From positions 1-6,436 of the forward strand of contig JAJXVC010000111.1 of assembly GCA_021782295.1 (NCBI GenBank): a DNA stretch of 6,436 nt. The letters run 5' to 3'. Of this stretch, positions 5,310 to 6,436 are shown in pieces. Position numbers and translations under genes: made by a program. The notes beneath the pieces were generated by a model. The model worked only from the letters and a program-made list of their open reading frames with translations. It ran no database searches and was not told the DNA's origin. Within the stretch, counting starts at the first letter, position 1, and every line of letters starts with the position of its first letter. This DNA is from a bacterium (lineage in GTDB: Bacteria > Eremiobacterota > Eremiobacteria > Baltobacterales > Baltobacteraceae).

Positions 5310-6436
5310 AGTTTCCCGGGATTCATCATCGCATCGGTGTCGAAATGGCGGAAGATCGCGCGCATCGCGTCGATTCCGAGCGCACCCTTCTCTGCCGCGA
5401 GATATCGACGATGGTCGATTCCGACACCGTGCTGGTGGCTGATCGTTCCGCCGTTTGCAACGATCGCTTCGCTCACCGCGCTCTTCAAACGCTGCCAGCG
5501 GGCGAAGTTTTCTTCGTACGTCGAAGCGAGGCGGAAGATGAAGGTGCTGTAGACGCTCGAGCCTTGCGGATAGACATGCGATAGATGCGTGTAACCATGT
5601 ATCGCTTCGCCGTCGAATGCATCGACGGCGGCGGACTCCATCGCGGTGACCATCGCACGAACCCGCGGCCAATCGACGGCCGTTTCGACGGTATCGACCG
5701 CGTAGCCGTGCTCCCAGAGCGCGTTTCTGAGATAGACGCCGCGAAAACGATTGCGGCGCCAACGATTTCCGAGCTGAGTTCCGAAGTAGAGCCCGCCATG
5801 GTCGGCGATGACGTCGCGCATCGAGCGCAGCATGACGCGCGCCGATTCGATATCGCCGGTGACCCCGGCGACGAGCAAGCAGCGCTCGTCGCCGCATCCG
5901 CGCAAGCGGAGATAGCGATCGAGCAGTTCGAGCGTTATCCCTCCGCCCGCCAAGCGCAACGTGGTGAGCGTTTCGGCGGCGTTGGCGAGGCGAATCATCG
6001 ACAGGCCGATGCCGGCATGAGCGAGTGCGCGCACCGCCGCTTCGGCGCGCTCCCAATTCGGGAAGAAGCACCCGTGAAACGATTCGTGTTTCGGCAGCGG
6101 GCGTACGCGCACCGTCGCCTCGGTCAGAATGCCGAGCCTCCCCTCGGAGCCGAGGATCAGTTCGCGCATGTCGATACCGGCAGCGGAGGCGGGAACGGTG
6201 GGAATCGTCAGCGTTCCGCTCGGCGTCTCGATACGGCCGCCGGCAAAGATTTGCTCGATACGTCCGTAGCGCAGCGATTGTTGCCCCGAGGAACGCGTTG
6301 CGACCCACCCGCCGAGCGTCGAGTACTCGAATGATTGCGGAAAGTGTCCGAGCGTGTAGCCGCGCGTGCGGAGTTGCGCCTCGAGGTCCGGACCGGCAAC
6401 GCCGGCACCGAAGGTTGCGAGCCGACTCTCCTCATC
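5303..6436 (-). CDS. agpS: Alkyldihydroxyacetonephosphate synthase-like FAD oxidoreductase, 5' end missing
   Basis: The open frame runs past the right edge; 377 C-terminal residues are present and roughly 150 N-terminal ones, with the first FAD loop, lie outside. It belongs to the VAO/PCMH flavoprotein fold. GHFPQSFEYSTLGGWVATRS (window residues 30-49) and GSEGRLGILTEATVR (96-110) are FAD-binding segments typical of AGPS. GYTHLSHVYPQGSSVYSTF (281-299) and SHQHGVG (333-339) belong to the active-site cap, and the protein ends in MNPGKLC, as VAO-family enzymes do. AGPS exchanges the acyl group of acyl-DHAP for a fatty alcohol, making the ether bond. Known AGPS enzymes have three consecutive His where this one reads His-Gln-His. 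It is the upstream gene of an overlapping operon with glpD and a kinase, which fits a DHAP-linked substrate. A GlcD-like 2-hydroxy-acid dehydrogenase is the main alternative but fits these motifs less well. Confidence 0.87.
   Translation of the reverse strand, partial: DEESRLATFGAGVAGPDLEAQLRTRGYTLGHFPQSFEYSTLGGWVATRSSGQQSLRYGRIEQIFAGGRIETPSGTLTIPTVPASAAGIDMRELILGSEGRLGILTEATVRVRPLPKHESFHGCFFPNWERAEAAVRALAHAGIGLSMIRLANAAETLTTLRLAGGGITLELLDRYLRLRGCGDERCLLVAGVTGDIESARVMLRSMRDVIADHGGLYFGTQLGNRWRRNRFRGVYLRNALWEHGYAVDTVETAVDWPRVRAMVTAMESAAVDAFDGEAIHGYTHLSHVYPQGSSVYSTFIFRLASTYEENFARWQRLKSAVSEAIVANGGTISHQHGVGIDHRRYLAAEKGALGIDAMRAIFRHFDTDAMMNPGKLC

Noticed and set aside
5310..6308. Long in-frame upstream extension of glpD (333 codons) that could suggest a larger fusion protein
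   Set aside because: The extension is Arg-rich low-information sequence lying out of frame over the well-conserved AGPS-like gene; GlpD homology begins only after the GTG at 5309. It is a shadow frame of GC-rich coding DNA.
5585..6334. 249-codon plus-strand open frame opposite the AGPS-like gene
   Set aside because: It is antisense to conserved FAD-binding and cap motifs and has a composition typical of shadow frames.

Overview
The window is a GC-rich, gene-dense piece of bacterial chromosome with several GTG starts and overlapping genes. No mobile element, phage gene, CRISPR array, tRNA or rRNA is visible. The sequence does not fix the lineage. The protein content (ferredoxin-NADP reductase of the FprA type, aerobic-type glycerol-3-phosphate dehydrogenase, alkyl-DHAP-synthase-like flavoprotein) suggests a respiring, high-GC bacterium such as an actinobacterium or one of the poorly cultured high-GC phyla. 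That placement is a guess.

Left part: a small two-helix membrane protein with a Met/His/Pro/Gly repeat loop (complement of 33-458) is divergent from an FprA-like NADPH-ferredoxin reductase (564-1880). The roughly 105-base gap between them holds a near-perfect dyad (496-515). Downstream of the reductase, on the same strand, is a small YgaP/DUF2892-like membrane protein (1953-2162).

Right part: three genes on the minus strand, read from the right edge leftwards, form a tightly packed operon. They are an alkyldihydroxyacetonephosphate-synthase-like FAD protein (5' end outside the window; 5303-6436), a GlpD-like FAD-dependent glycerol-3-phosphate dehydrogenase (3735-5309) and an FGGY carbohydrate kinase (2188-3738). 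The first junction overlaps by 7 nt (GTGTTAG) and the second by 4 nt (GTGA), so translational coupling is likely. The operon converges on the YgaP-like gene, with only 25 bases between the two stop codons. A short inverted repeat containing both stops is followed by four T on the minus strand and may be a weak terminator.

How the genes may work together (inference): the kinase would phosphorylate glycerol or a related polyol, GlpD would oxidise glycerol 3-phosphate to DHAP, and the AGPS-like enzyme would act on an acyl-DHAP. This layout fits supply of a three-carbon backbone to ether-lipid synthesis. The acyltransferase, fatty alcohol source and alkyl-DHAP reductase such a route needs are not in the window. 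The main open points are the kinase substrate, whose glycerol-binding Glu appears to be replaced by Gly, and the true reaction of the AGPS-like protein.
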